This document shows positions 42,675-50,996 of a stretch of DNA of 64,000 nucleotides, in pieces. Below the pieces are notes generated by a model. It saw only the letters and a program-made list of their open reading frames with translations. It did no database searches and had not been told where the DNA came from. Each line of letters begins with the position of its first letter. Within the stretch, counting starts at the first letter, position 1. A program made the position numbers and the translations under genes. This stretch comes from Jannaschia sp. S6380 (GTDB lineage Bacteria > Pseudomonadota > Alphaproteobacteria > Rhodobacterales > Rhodobacteraceae), in contig NZ_JALKAS010000001.1 of the NCBI RefSeq assembly GCF_023015695.1, positions 806,001 through 870,000 on the forward strand, given 5' to 3'.

Positions 42675-43766
42675 TCAGGTCTGGGGTCGGGTCCAGCGTT
42701 CGGTGACCTTCATCAACACGGTCATCGCGATGACGATCAGGATAAGGTAGATGAAGGCCAGCATCGTGCCATAGCCCACGTTCGAGCGGTCGCGGTATTC
42801 GCGGAATATGAAGCTGGTCACCGTGTCGGTCGCGCCGCCCGGCCCGCCCGAGGTGATGTTGATGATGATGTCCGCGAGTTTCAGCTTGAAGATGATGCGG
42901 ATCAGGATCGCGGTGATCGACACCGGCAGCATCAGCGGAAACGTCACTTCCCAGAAGCGCCGCCAGCCGCTCGCGCCGTCGACCTTGGCCGCCTCGATCA
43001 ATTCGCGCGGCACGGCCTGGAGGCCGGCCAGCAGCATGATCATCATGAAGGGGATGAAGGTCCAGGCGTCCATGACCATGATCATCAGGCGCGCGATCTC
43101 GGGCGATCCGAAGAAGCTGGGCGTGTCCCAGCCCAGTTCGCGCGCGAGCCGGGCCATCGGGCCGAAGCGCGGCTCGAACATCGATTTGCCAACCATCCAG
43201 GACACGGCGACGGGGCTCAGCATCAGGGGCAGCAGGAACGCCACGCGAAAGAACTTCCGCGCCCGGATCTCGGCGTTGAGCAGCAAGGCCAACCCGAAGG
43301 CGATCACGTATTCCACCAGGATGGCAGCGGTATAGAGGACCATGTTCCAGAGCGCGTTCAAATAGAACGGGTCCCGCCATGCCTGCCGAAAGTTGTCGAG
43401 CCCGTTGAACTGCCGCCCGTCGGGCGAGGCCAGGTTCCAGTCGCTGAGCGCGATCCCTACGCCGAAGATCAGCGGGAACACCACCATCGCGCCCACGAAC
43501 AGCGCCGCCGGCAGGACGAACAGCGCGCGCTTGCCCTGCTCGCCGCGTCGCACCACCTGCGCCCAGCAAAGCAGCGTGGCGAAGACCATGAAGGCATAGA
43601 GCGTCGGGCGCCATGTCGTCAGGCCCAGGTCCAACCGGCCGGTCTGGTCGAGATATTGCGCCCCCGCCACGACGACCAGCAGCGCCAGCCCGCCCCAGAC
43701 CATCGCCCGACCCGCCCGCATCCGCGCGGGCGTGATATTGTCATCGGTGACGATGTGAAGGCTCAT
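42675..43766 (-). CDS. Sugar ABC transporter permease (MalF type, CUT1 family)
   Basis: A 363-residue permease with about eight hydrophobic segments; two extra N-terminal helices precede the six-helix core. The EAA loop is ELIEAAKVDGASGWRRFWEV. ATG 43766 is chosen because upstream in-frame sequence is GC-rich without a ribosome site. A hairpin separates it from the binding-protein gene. It imports the sugar bound by that protein. Confidence 0.92.
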   Translation of the reverse strand: MSLHIVTDDNITPARMRAGRAMVWGGLALLVVVAGAQYLDQTGRLDLGLTTWRPTLYAFMVFATLLCWAQVVRRGEQGKRALFVLPAALFVGAMVVFPLIFGVGIALSDWNLASPDGRQFNGLDNFRQAWRDPFYLNALWNMVLYTAAILVEYVIAFGLALLLNAEIRARKFFRVAFLLPLMLSPVAVSWMVGKSMFEPRFGPMARLARELGWDTPSFFGSPEIARLMIMVMDAWTFIPFMMIMLLAGLQAVPRELIEAAKVDGASGWRRFWEVTFPLMLPVSITAILIRIIFKLKLADIIINITSGGPGGATDTVTSFIFREYRDRSNVGYGTMLAFIYLILIVIAMTVLMKVTERWTRPQT

Positions 43767-43788
43767 GCGCGGCGGTCCGGTCCTGTAT

Positions 43789-43814
43789 CGCGCCGCCCCA
43801 CGGGGGACGGCGCG
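43789..43814 (-). promoter_or_regulatory. Intercistronic hairpin between sugar-binding protein and permease
   Basis: CGCGCCG-CCCC pairs with GGGG-(A)-CGGCGCG, an 11-bp stem with one bulged A, 17 bases after the binding-protein stop. It resembles in placement the hairpins after dctP and the peptide-binding protein, and probably raises binding-protein output. Confidence 0.6.
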
Positions 43815-43830
43815 GCGTCTCTGGCGCGGG

Positions 43831-45501
43831 TCACATGCCCAGCGACGCCTTATAGAGCGCGATTTGACTGTCGCGGCCGATCTGATCGGTGATCTCCTCC
43901 CATGCGGCGGCGATGGCGTCGGCCGTCTCCTGCGCGCTGCCGTATTGTCCGGCATAGCCCTTGGCCAACTCGTCCTCGGCCACGGAATAATACTGGAAGA
44001 TGCCGGGGATCCGCGGCTCGATGGCGCCGTTGGGGTGATTGTAGCTGTCGAGGTTCGCGCCCAGGAAGTCCTCGATATATGCGCGGTCGTAGCCCGCCGC
44101 CTCCCATTCCTCGTACTGGAAATGCGAGTTGCGGTAGGGCTGGAAGCCCGACGGATAGGCCGAAGCCCAGAGCGACAGGTCCTTGCCGCCCAGATGCGCC
44201 GCCGCCGACCAGGCCGCCTTGTTCTTCTTCGCGTCCTCCTCGGTCTTGGCCATCACGTAGACGCCCCAGCCGATATAGGCGAGGTTCGGGCTCTCGTTGC
44301 GCCCCTCTTCCCACTCGCCCGATTGCGCGTTGTAGACACGCTCCGCCGCCGGGTTGGTCGAGAAGGCCGCGACGTCGCCCACGACCGACGTGTCCGACGT
44401 CCGCGCCGCCGCGCCCACGTCGCCCCACCAGGTCAGCGCGCCGCCGGTGCCGGCGAGGAATTGCTGAAACGCGGTCGTGCCGGGATCGGCGTTGATCTGG
44501 TCGGCCGGATAGGCGCCTTCGGTCGCGATCAGGTCCATGACGTCCTGGATCGCCTGCACGAAGGCCGGGTTGTTGACGCGCGGCTTCATCGTGTCGGGGT
44601 CGAACAGCCAGGCCGGGTCGTCGGGATGCTTGGCATAGGGCGTCGCGCGGTCCTCCAGGAAGTAGAACCCGAACCCGCCCCAACCCTTTAACGGGTCGAG
44701 GAAACCATGCGCGGGCAGCCCGGTCAGCGGATCGGTCTTGCCAGCCAGGAACTTGGAATGGGCGTTCACCTGCTCCCACGTCTCGGGCGGGGCCCAGGGA
44801 CCTTCGTTCCCGGCTTCGGCCCAGGCTGCGGCCAACTCCTCGCTGTCGTAGTAGTCCTTGCGGTAGGCGAAGGTGTGGCAGTCGCCGTCGATCGACACGC
44901 GATAGGTCTTGCCGTCCCAGGTGCCGACGGGGGCCTTCAGGTAATCGACGTAATCGTCCATGTCGATGATGTCGGCGACCCACCCGGGCATCTCGGACGC
45001 CATGCCGCGACCCAGCACGTCGCCCTCGAACGGTGCGCCCATCTCGATGATGTCGAAATCGACGGTGCCGGTGGCGATGCTCTGCTGCAGGCGGGCGTTG
45101 TAGTCGGCCTGCGCCAGATCGATCCAGTTGATCCTGGCGCCGGTGTAATCCTCCCACGACTTCAGGAAGCCGCGGAACAGGAAGTTGTGCGTGTTCTGGT
45201 TGTTCAGCCCCATGAAGGTCAGCTCGACCCCCTCGAACTCGCCTTCCTCCACCGTCTCGCGGGTGGAGCCGAGGCACATCTCGCCCACGCGCTGCCAGTC
45301 GGCGTCGGTCGGACTGCCGGACCCCACGCCGGGGATCTGCAGGATCTCGGCGCGCAGGTTGCCATGCGCGTCGGCCATGGCGGCGCGCGGCGCAAGCCCG
45401 CCCGCGGCGGCCAGGCCCGCGGTCGCCGCGGCCCCCCGCAGAACGGTCCGGCGGCTGATCTTGCCGGTGCGCAGCATGTGGTCGAAGATGTCATGTCTCA
45501 T
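43831..45501 (-). CDS. Sugar ABC transporter substrate-binding protein, Tat-exported
   Basis: A 556-residue extracellular solute-binding protein with a twin-arginine signal ([20 protein letters not shown], about residues 16-35), so it is probably folded before export. The mature part has [28 protein letters not shown] and [13 protein letters not shown] typical of large CUT1 binding proteins. ATG 45501 follows GGGAGG. It is larger than maltose-type binding proteins (about 400) but in range for family 1 proteins of this order. Sugar unknown. Confidence 0.9.
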   Translation of the reverse strand: MRHDIFDHMLRTGKISRRTVLRGAAATAGLAAAGGLAPRAAMADAHGNLRAEILQIPGVGSGSPTDADWQRVGEMCLGSTRETVEEGEFEGVELTFMGLNNQNTHNFLFRGFLKSWEDYTGARINWIDLAQADYNARLQQSIATGTVDFDIIEMGAPFEGDVLGRGMASEMPGWVADIIDMDDYVDYLKAPVGTWDGKTYRVSIDGDCHTFAYRKDYYDSEELAAAWAEAGNEGPWAPPETWEQVNAHSKFLAGKTDPLTGLPAHGFLDPLKGWGGFGFYFLEDRATPYAKHPDDPAWLFDPDTMKPRVNNPAFVQAIQDVMDLIATEGAYPADQINADPGTTAFQQFLAGTGGALTWWGDVGAAARTSDTSVVGDVAAFSTNPAAERVYNAQSGEWEEGRNESPNLAYIGWGVYVMAKTEEDAKKNKAAWSAAAHLGGKDLSLWASAYPSGFQPYRNSHFQYEEWEAAGYDRAYIEDFLGANLDSYNHPNGAIEPRIPGIFQYYSVAEDELAKGYAGQYGSAQETADAIAAAWEEITDQIGRDSQIALYKASLGM

Positions 45502-45620
45502 GGGTCTCGCGTCCTCCCTGACGATGCCCCGGGCGGGGCGTGACCGGCGCCGGACCCTCCTCCCCGAAGACCTGACGCAAGGGAACAGTCGCCGCCGCCC
45601 CGCCACCTGTCAAGGGACTG

Positions 45621-45634
45621 GCATGTTAGCATGT
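45621..45634. promoter_or_regulatory. Operator copy C of the sugar regulon
   Basis: GCATGTTAGCATGT in the 190-bp divergent gap between the binding-protein gene and the ABC ATPase. Like copies A and B it is followed by CG. With GCTAGCGTCG at 45662-45671 it mirrors the arrangement near copy B. Confidence 0.7.
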
Positions 45635-45691
45635 CGGGGCGTGACAGCCGGGGACGGGGCCGCTAGCGTCGGGCGCAGGACGGGGGAGCAC

Positions 45692-46738
45692 ATGGCCGAA
45701 GTCACGATCCGCAACCTGCGCAAGAGCTATGGCGCGGTGGAGGTCATCCACGGTCTCGACATCGACATCGCGGACGGGGAATTCGTCGTCCTGGTCGGCC
45801 CGTCGGGCTGCGGCAAGTCCACCCTGCTGCGGATGATCGCGGGGCTGGAGGGCGTGACCGGCGGCACCATCGCGATCGGCGACAAGGTGGTGAACAACCT
45901 CGCCCCCGCACGGCGCGACATCGCGATGGTGTTCCAGAACTACGCGCTCTACCCCCACAAGACCGTCGGCGCGAACATGGCCTTCGCGCTGCGCATGTCG
46001 AAGATGCCCAAGGCCGAGATCGAGGACCGCGTGGCCCGCGCGGCCGAGGTGCTGGGCCTGACGCCCTATCTCGACCGCTATCCCCGCGCCCTTTCGGGCG
46101 GCCAGCGGCAGCGCGTGGCCATGGGCCGCGCCATCGTGCGCGACCCGCAGGTGTTCCTGTTCGACGAGCCCTTGTCGAACCTCGACGCCAAGCTGCGCGT
46201 GCAGATGCGGGCCGAAATCCGGGAGCTGCACCAGCGCCTGGCCACGACCACCGTCTATGTCACCCACGACCAGATCGAGGCGATGACGATGGCCGACAAG
46301 ATCGTCGTCCTGCAGGGCGGGAACGTGGAACAGATCGGCTCACCCCTTGATCTCTATGACCGGCCGGCGAACACCTTCGTCGCGGGCTTCATCGGTTCGC
46401 CGTCGATGAACCTGCTGCCGGCCGAAGGGACGGATGGCGGCGCGACCGTCGACGGCACCGCCCTGCCCGTCCCCGGCGTCGCACCGGGGCGGCGCGTGAC
46501 GCTGGGCCTGCGCCCCGAACATCTGACCCTGGCCGACACGGGCCTGCCTGCGAAGGTCTCGGTCGTGGAGCCGACGGGATCCGAGACCCACATCATCGCC
46601 CGCGCCGGCGACCGCGAGGTCACCGCCGTCACCCGCGACCGGCCCGCCGTCCGGCCGGGCGAGACGATCCACCTGATGCCCGCCCCCGGCAGCGTCCACG
46701 TCTTCGACGGCGAGACCGGCGCGCGCATCGCCAACTGA
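45692..46738 (+). CDS. Sugar ABC transporter ATP-binding protein (MsmK/UgpC/MalK type)
   Basis: A 348-residue ATPase with Walker [10 protein letters not shown] (36-44), Q-loop [14 protein letters not shown], signature LSGGQ (134-138), Walker B VFLFDEP (154-160) and switch histidine in [15 protein letters not shown]. The C-terminal ~100 residues form the TOBE/OB regulatory domain (GLRPEHLTL). It energises the permeases on the opposite strand, which share its divergent promoter. It is the first gene of an operon with FucU-type and PfkB genes. Confidence 0.94.
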   Translation: MAEVTIRNLRKSYGAVEVIHGLDIDIADGEFVVLVGPSGCGKSTLLRMIAGLEGVTGGTIAIGDKVVNNLAPARRDIAMVFQNYALYPHKTVGANMAFALRMSKMPKAEIEDRVARAAEVLGLTPYLDRYPRALSGGQRQRVAMGRAIVRDPQVFLFDEPLSNLDAKLRVQMRAEIRELHQRLATTTVYVTHDQIEAMTMADKIVVLQGGNVEQIGSPLDLYDRPANTFVAGFIGSPSMNLLPAEGTDGGATVDGTALPVPGVAPGRRVTLGLRPEHLTLADTGLPAKVSVVEPTGSETHIIARAGDREVTAVTRDRPAVRPGETIHLMPAPGSVHVFDGETGARIAN

Positions 46739-46750
46739 GAGGAGACCCGG

Positions 46751-47197
46751 ATGCTGAAAGGTCTGGACCCGATCCTGAACGCCGACGTGCTCTATGCGCT
46801 GCGGGCCATGGGGCATGGCGACATGCTGATCCTGGCGGACACGAACTTTCCGTCCGACGCCATCGCACAGGCGACCGTGCATGGGGAGCTTTTGCGCATC
46901 GACCGCCCCATGGCCGAGGTCGCGCGCGCCGTCCTGTCGGTCCTGCCGCTCGACACGTTCGTCGACGATTTCGCCGGACGCATGCAGATCGTGGACGACC
47001 CCGACGCCATCCCCGACGTGCAGACCGAGGTGCAGGACGCCATCGCCGCGACCGGCGAGACGCGGCCCATGGTCGGGATCGAACGCTTCGCCTTCTACGA
47101 CCTCGCGCGCGAGGCCTATGCGGTGATACAGACGGGCGAGCGGCGGTTCTACGGCTGCATCATGCTGCGCAAGGGAGTGATCGCACCCGATGAGTGA
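46751..47197 (+). CDS. RbsD/FucU-family mutarotase (FucU-like)
   Basis: A 148-residue protein that interconverts alpha and beta anomers of a sugar. MGHGDMLILADTNFP (20-34) contains the catalytic histidine 22 and aspartate, and the C-terminal FYDLAREAYAVIQTGERRFYGCIML is closer to FucU than to RbsD. FucU acts on L-fucose and some other sugars, so this supports a fucose-like substrate. It overlaps the PfkB kinase gene by eight bases and follows the ABC ATPase by 12. Confidence 0.88.
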   Translation: MLKGLDPILNADVLYALRAMGHGDMLILADTNFPSDAIAQATVHGELLRIDRPMAEVARAVLSVLPLDTFVDDFAGRMQIVDDPDAIPDVQTEVQDAIAATGETRPMVGIERFAFYDLAREAYAVIQTGERRFYGCIMLRKGVIAPDE

Positions 47198-48107
47198 CAT
47201 CGTCATCCTGGGCGTCTTCGTCGCCGACACGTCCTATCGCGCCGACCGCCAGCCCCGCATGGGCGAGACGATCATGGGCCGGTCCTTCGCGCTCGGCCCC
47301 GGCGGCAAGGGGTCGAACCAAGCCGTCGCGGCGGCCCGCGCGGGCGGGGCCGTGACCTTCGTGTCGAAGCTGGGCCGCGACACGTTCGGCGACATGGCCA
47401 TGGCCGCTTGGGCCGAGGCCGGCGTGACGCCCGCCGTGGAACGCGGCGACGGCTATACCGGTGCCGCCTACATCTTCGTCGAGGAGTCGACGGGCAACAA
47501 CGCGATCATCATTGCCCCCGGCGCTGCGGCCGGAATCGACGCGACCTTCATCGACGCACATGCCGACGCGATCCGGCGGGCGAAGGTCTTCGTCACGCAG
47601 CTGGAGCAGCCGATGGACGCGGCCCATCGCGCGCTGCGCCTGGCACGCGACGGCGGGGCAACCACGATATTGAACCCCGCACCGGCGGCGGAACTGCCGG
47701 ACGGGATGTTGGCGCTCTGCGACTACGTGACTCCGAACGAGACCGAGGCGGAGGCCCTGACCGGCATCGCCGTCACCGACGTGGCGAGCGCCCGGCGCGC
47801 GGGCGACGCGCTGCTGGCGGCGGGGGTGGCGCGCGCGGCCGTCCTGACGCTCGGCGACAAGGGCGCGCTCTACCATGACGGCGACACCAGCCTTCTGGTC
47901 CCGCCCTACAATGCGGGCGCCGTGGTCGAGACGACCGGCGCCGGCGATGCCTTCAACGGTGGCTTCGCGACCGCACTGGCCGAAGGCATGGACCCGCAGG
48001 ATGCCGTGCGCTTCGGCTGCGCCACCGCCTCGATCAGCGTCACGCGGCCGGGGACGGCGCCGTCGATGCCCGACCGGTCCGAGATCGACGCCCTGCTGGC
48101 GGGCTGA
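47190..48107 (+). CDS. Ribokinase (PfkB family)
   Basis: A 305-residue sugar kinase of standard ribokinase length. The N-terminal signature is GPGGKGSNQAVAAARAGG (37-54), and the C-terminal signature VVETTGAGDAFNGGF has the catalytic aspartate 253. It is more ribokinase-like than the PfkB kinase at 37497. With the mutarotase and transporter it could phosphorylate the imported sugar or a later intermediate. It ends the plus-strand operon, convergent with a TRAP binding protein 33 bp away. Confidence 0.9.
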   Translation: MSDIVILGVFVADTSYRADRQPRMGETIMGRSFALGPGGKGSNQAVAAARAGGAVTFVSKLGRDTFGDMAMAAWAEAGVTPAVERGDGYTGAAYIFVEESTGNNAIIIAPGAAAGIDATFIDAHADAIRRAKVFVTQLEQPMDAAHRALRLARDGGATTILNPAPAAELPDGMLALCDYVTPNETEAEALTGIAVTDVASARRAGDALLAAGVARAAVLTLGDKGALYHDGDTSLLVPPYNAGAVVETTGAGDAFNGGFATALAEGMDPQDAVRFGCATASISVTRPGTAPSMPDRSEIDALLAG

Positions 48108-48140
48108 CCGCCGCCTGCGCGGGGCGACGGCCGCACCGGC

Positions 48141-49163
48141 CTATTCCTCCGACAGGCCGATCCGCGCGATGAAATCCCGATGGCTCTGCACGATCTCGGC
48201 CGCCTCGGGCGTCTTGGAGGCCCAATCCTCCCACGCCGTCTGCGCGGCCTCGCGGAAGGCGGCGCGGTCCTCGGCCGACCAGTCATAGATCGTCACGCCC
48301 TGTTCGGGCAAGTCGCGCAGCGCCTCGCCGTTCTCGACCAGGGTCAGCATCATCAGGTCCATCGCCATGGCCTTGTGCGCCGTCTCGATGATCGCGCGAT
48401 GGGCCTCGGGCATACCTTCCCAGACGTCGGTGCGACAGGCCAGATGGTCCGACGACATCGAATGGAAGCCCGGAAACGTCGTGTGCTTGGCGATGTCGTA
48501 GATGCCCAAACCGACGTTCACCGCAAGCGACGAGGCATCCGCCCCGTCGATGATCCCGGTTTCGAGCGCGGTGAAGATCTCGGTGAAGTCCATCACCACC
48601 GGCGAGGCACCGAGCGAGGCGAAGATCTCGGTCTGCATGCCCGGGGGTGAGCGGAACTTGAAGTCCTTCAGGTCGTCGATCCCGTTCAGCGGACGGGTGG
48701 AGTTCAGCGATTCCTGACCCCCGATCGCGGCACCGATGAAGGTCATCCCCTGGGGGTTGTACAGCGAATTGATCACCTCGCGCCCGCCGCCCACATTCAC
48801 CCAAGCCTGGTACTGCAAGGGCGTGTCATATCCGCCCATCGTGTCGGCCACGAACTGGAACGCCGGGTTCTTGCCGGTCTGATAGCTGCCGTTGGTCATG
48901 TCGCAGTCGAGGATGCCACTGGCCGCCGCGTCGAACGTCTCGACCGACTTCACGACGCTGGCGGAATAGAACATCTCGATCTCGATATCGCCGCCTGACA
49001 TGGTGTGCACGTCCTCGACGAAATCGGCGATCACCCGGCCGGAAGTGGATTCCGGCGACTGATGGTTCTGGATCCGCAACGTCGTGGTCTGCGCGACCGC
49101 ACCCCCCGCCGTCAGGACAAGCGTCAGAACGGACGCACCTGCGAGTCGATTGCCGAATGTCAT
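48141..49163 (-). CDS. dctP: TRAP transporter substrate-binding protein, orphan
   Basis: A 340-residue periplasmic protein with a signal peptide (about 1-24, GGAVAQ). It contains the DctP binding region SLGASPVVMDFTEIFTALE and GIIDGADA. No dctQ or dctM gene lies next to it in the window. It belongs to the subgroup used for larger carboxylates or keto acids. Same strand and 129 bp after hyuB, with a hairpin between, so it may serve uptake of a hydantoin, oxoproline or related compound. Confidence 0.9.
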   Translation of the reverse strand: MTFGNRLAGASVLTLVLTAGGAVAQTTTLRIQNHQSPESTSGRVIADFVEDVHTMSGGDIEIEMFYSASVVKSVETFDAAASGILDCDMTNGSYQTGKNPAFQFVADTMGGYDTPLQYQAWVNVGGGREVINSLYNPQGMTFIGAAIGGQESLNSTRPLNGIDDLKDFKFRSPPGMQTEIFASLGASPVVMDFTEIFTALETGIIDGADASSLAVNVGLGIYDIAKHTTFPGFHSMSSDHLACRTDVWEGMPEAHRAIIETAHKAMAMDLMMLTLVENGEALRDLPEQGVTIYDWSAEDRAAFREAAQTAWEDWASKTPEAAEIVQSHRDFIARIGLSEE

Positions 49164-49213
49164 GTGATTTCCTCCCTGGATATCGGTAATGGGCCACGCC
49201 GTGCGTGATCCTG

Positions 49214-49232
49214 CCCGCCCCAGCGGGGCGGG
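49214..49232 (-). terminator. Hairpin between hyuB and the orphan TRAP binding protein
   Basis: CCCGCCCC pairs perfectly with GGGGCGGG around the loop AGC, 60 bases past the hyuB stop. No T tract follows on the minus strand. It may end the hyuAB transcript or stabilise it while allowing some read-through to dctP. Confidence 0.5.
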
Positions 49233-49292
49233 TCACCCTCAGGCTAGCCCATGCAAGGCGCGAGGCACCCACAAAAAAGCGGGGGACCTACT

Positions 49293-50996
49293 TCAATCGA
49301 CGGAACGCCCCGCGCGCACGCGGGCCAACACGCCGGCGATGGTCTCTTCGTCCAGGCCATAATCGCGTGCCGCCGCCTCGGCCGAGATGTAGCCGCGCGC
49401 CAGGTCCCGCCGGATGAGCGCCGGATCGCGGTCGCGCGCCGGACCATAGCCGCCGCCACCGGGGAACGCCATCAGGACGCGTCGGCCATGCGGCACGAAC
49501 TGCTTTCCCTTGCCGCGCATGGCGGCGCCGTCTTCGCGGGCGATCGTGGTCGGCGCACCCGCCGCCCCGCCCTGGCGCCCGCGGGCCGGATGATCGACGC
49601 GGTCGAACATCGCCTGCAGGTCGAATTCGTGTCCGTCGCGCGCGCCCACCTCCATGAACTGCCCCAGCCCGCCGCGCAGACGCCCCGCGCCGCCGGAATC
49701 GGGGCGCAATTCCTTGCGCCAGATGACGACGGGGCCGGCATGTTCCGTCGCCTCCACCGGCATGGTCATCACACCCGAGGGGAACGCGGTCGCGTTCAGC
49801 CCGTCGCATGTCGGCCGCGCGCCCGAGCCGCCCGAATTGAACGCCAGCACTTCGGCCCGTACGGCACCCCGCGGCGCCGGCGCATCCCTGCGCGGTCGCA
49901 GCGAGACCTGGAAGTTGCACAGACAGCCCGCCCCCTCGGCCGGGACGGTATCCGGCAGGATCCGGTCGAGCGCGTCATAGACGGCGTCCGGCACGAAATG
50001 CCCGACGATATGGCGCAAGGCCACGGGCGCGGGGTGGACGGCATTGACGATGGTGTCCCGCGGCGCGGTGACGCGAAACGGCGCCAGCGAGCCCGCGTTG
50101 TTCGGAATCTCGGGCGCGATCGCGCATTTCAGAGCATAGCAGGCATAGGCCTTGGCATAGACCATCGGGCAGTTGATGCCCTTGGGATCGATCCCGCTGG
50201 TGCCGTCGAAATCGCACAGGATATGGTCGGCCGCCGTCGTCAGACGCACCGCCAGCGTGATCGGCGTGTCGAACCCGTCGATGGTCATGCTCCCCTGCGC
50301 GGTGGCGCGGGGCAGCGCGGCGATGCGTTCCAGCGTCGCGCGTTCCGAGTTCTCCAGGATGAACCGGGCGATCCCCGACAGGTCGTCCAGCCCGAATTCG
50401 TCCATCATGTCGGCCAGCCGCCGGTCGCCGATGCCGTTGCAGGCGGCCAGGGCATGGATGTCGCCGATCAGCTGATCGGGCTGGCGCACGTTGCTGCGCA
50501 GCATCCGCACCAGGGTCACGTCGACCTCGCCCCGATCGGCGAACTTCATGATCGGGATATGGATGCCTTCCTCGTAGACGCTGGCCGCGTCGGCGCCGAA
50601 GCCCCGCCCGCCGATATCGACGACATGCGCGGTGCAGGCGAAGAACCCGACAAGCCGTCCGGCACGGAACGACGGCGTGACCATCGTGATGTCGTGCAGG
50701 TGGCCCGTCCCCTCCCATGGATCGTTGGTGATGTAGACGTCGCCATCGTGGATATCGTTGCGCCCGATCCGGCGGATGAAATGGGCCACGGCGTCCGCCA
50801 TCGCGTTGACGTGGCCGGGCGTGCCCGTCACCGCCTGCGCCAGCATCCGACCGCCTTCGTCGTAGACGCCGGCCGACAGGTCCCCCGCCTCGCGCACGGA
50901 GGTCGAGAACGCGGTTCGGATCAACGCCTGCGCCTGCTCCTCCACCACCGAGATCAGGCGGTTCCACATGACCTGATACGCGACATCTGTGGTCAT
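49293..50996 (-). CDS. hyuB: Hydantoinase B / oxoprolinase B-type subunit
   Basis: A 567-residue protein of the HyuB family. QVMWNRLISVVEEQAQALIR, FSTSVREAGDLSAGVYD and NDPWEGTGHLHDI are conserved near the N-terminus, and GGSGARPTCDGLNATAFPSG marks the C-terminal domain. With HyuA it forms an ATP-dependent hydrolase of cyclic amides such as N-methylhydantoin or 5-oxoproline, or an acetone/acetophenone carboxylase-type enzyme. ATG 50996 overlaps the hyuA stop by four bases. Substrate is not decided by sequence. Confidence 0.92.
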   Translation of the reverse strand: MTTDVAYQVMWNRLISVVEEQAQALIRTAFSTSVREAGDLSAGVYDEGGRMLAQAVTGTPGHVNAMADAVAHFIRRIGRNDIHDGDVYITNDPWEGTGHLHDITMVTPSFRAGRLVGFFACTAHVVDIGGRGFGADAASVYEEGIHIPIMKFADRGEVDVTLVRMLRSNVRQPDQLIGDIHALAACNGIGDRRLADMMDEFGLDDLSGIARFILENSERATLERIAALPRATAQGSMTIDGFDTPITLAVRLTTAADHILCDFDGTSGIDPKGINCPMVYAKAYACYALKCAIAPEIPNNAGSLAPFRVTAPRDTIVNAVHPAPVALRHIVGHFVPDAVYDALDRILPDTVPAEGAGCLCNFQVSLRPRRDAPAPRGAVRAEVLAFNSGGSGARPTCDGLNATAFPSGVMTMPVEATEHAGPVVIWRKELRPDSGGAGRLRGGLGQFMEVGARDGHEFDLQAMFDRVDHPARGRQGGAAGAPTTIAREDGAAMRGKGKQFVPHGRRVLMAFPGGGGYGPARDRDPALIRRDLARGYISAEAAARDYGLDEETIAGVLARVRAGRSVD

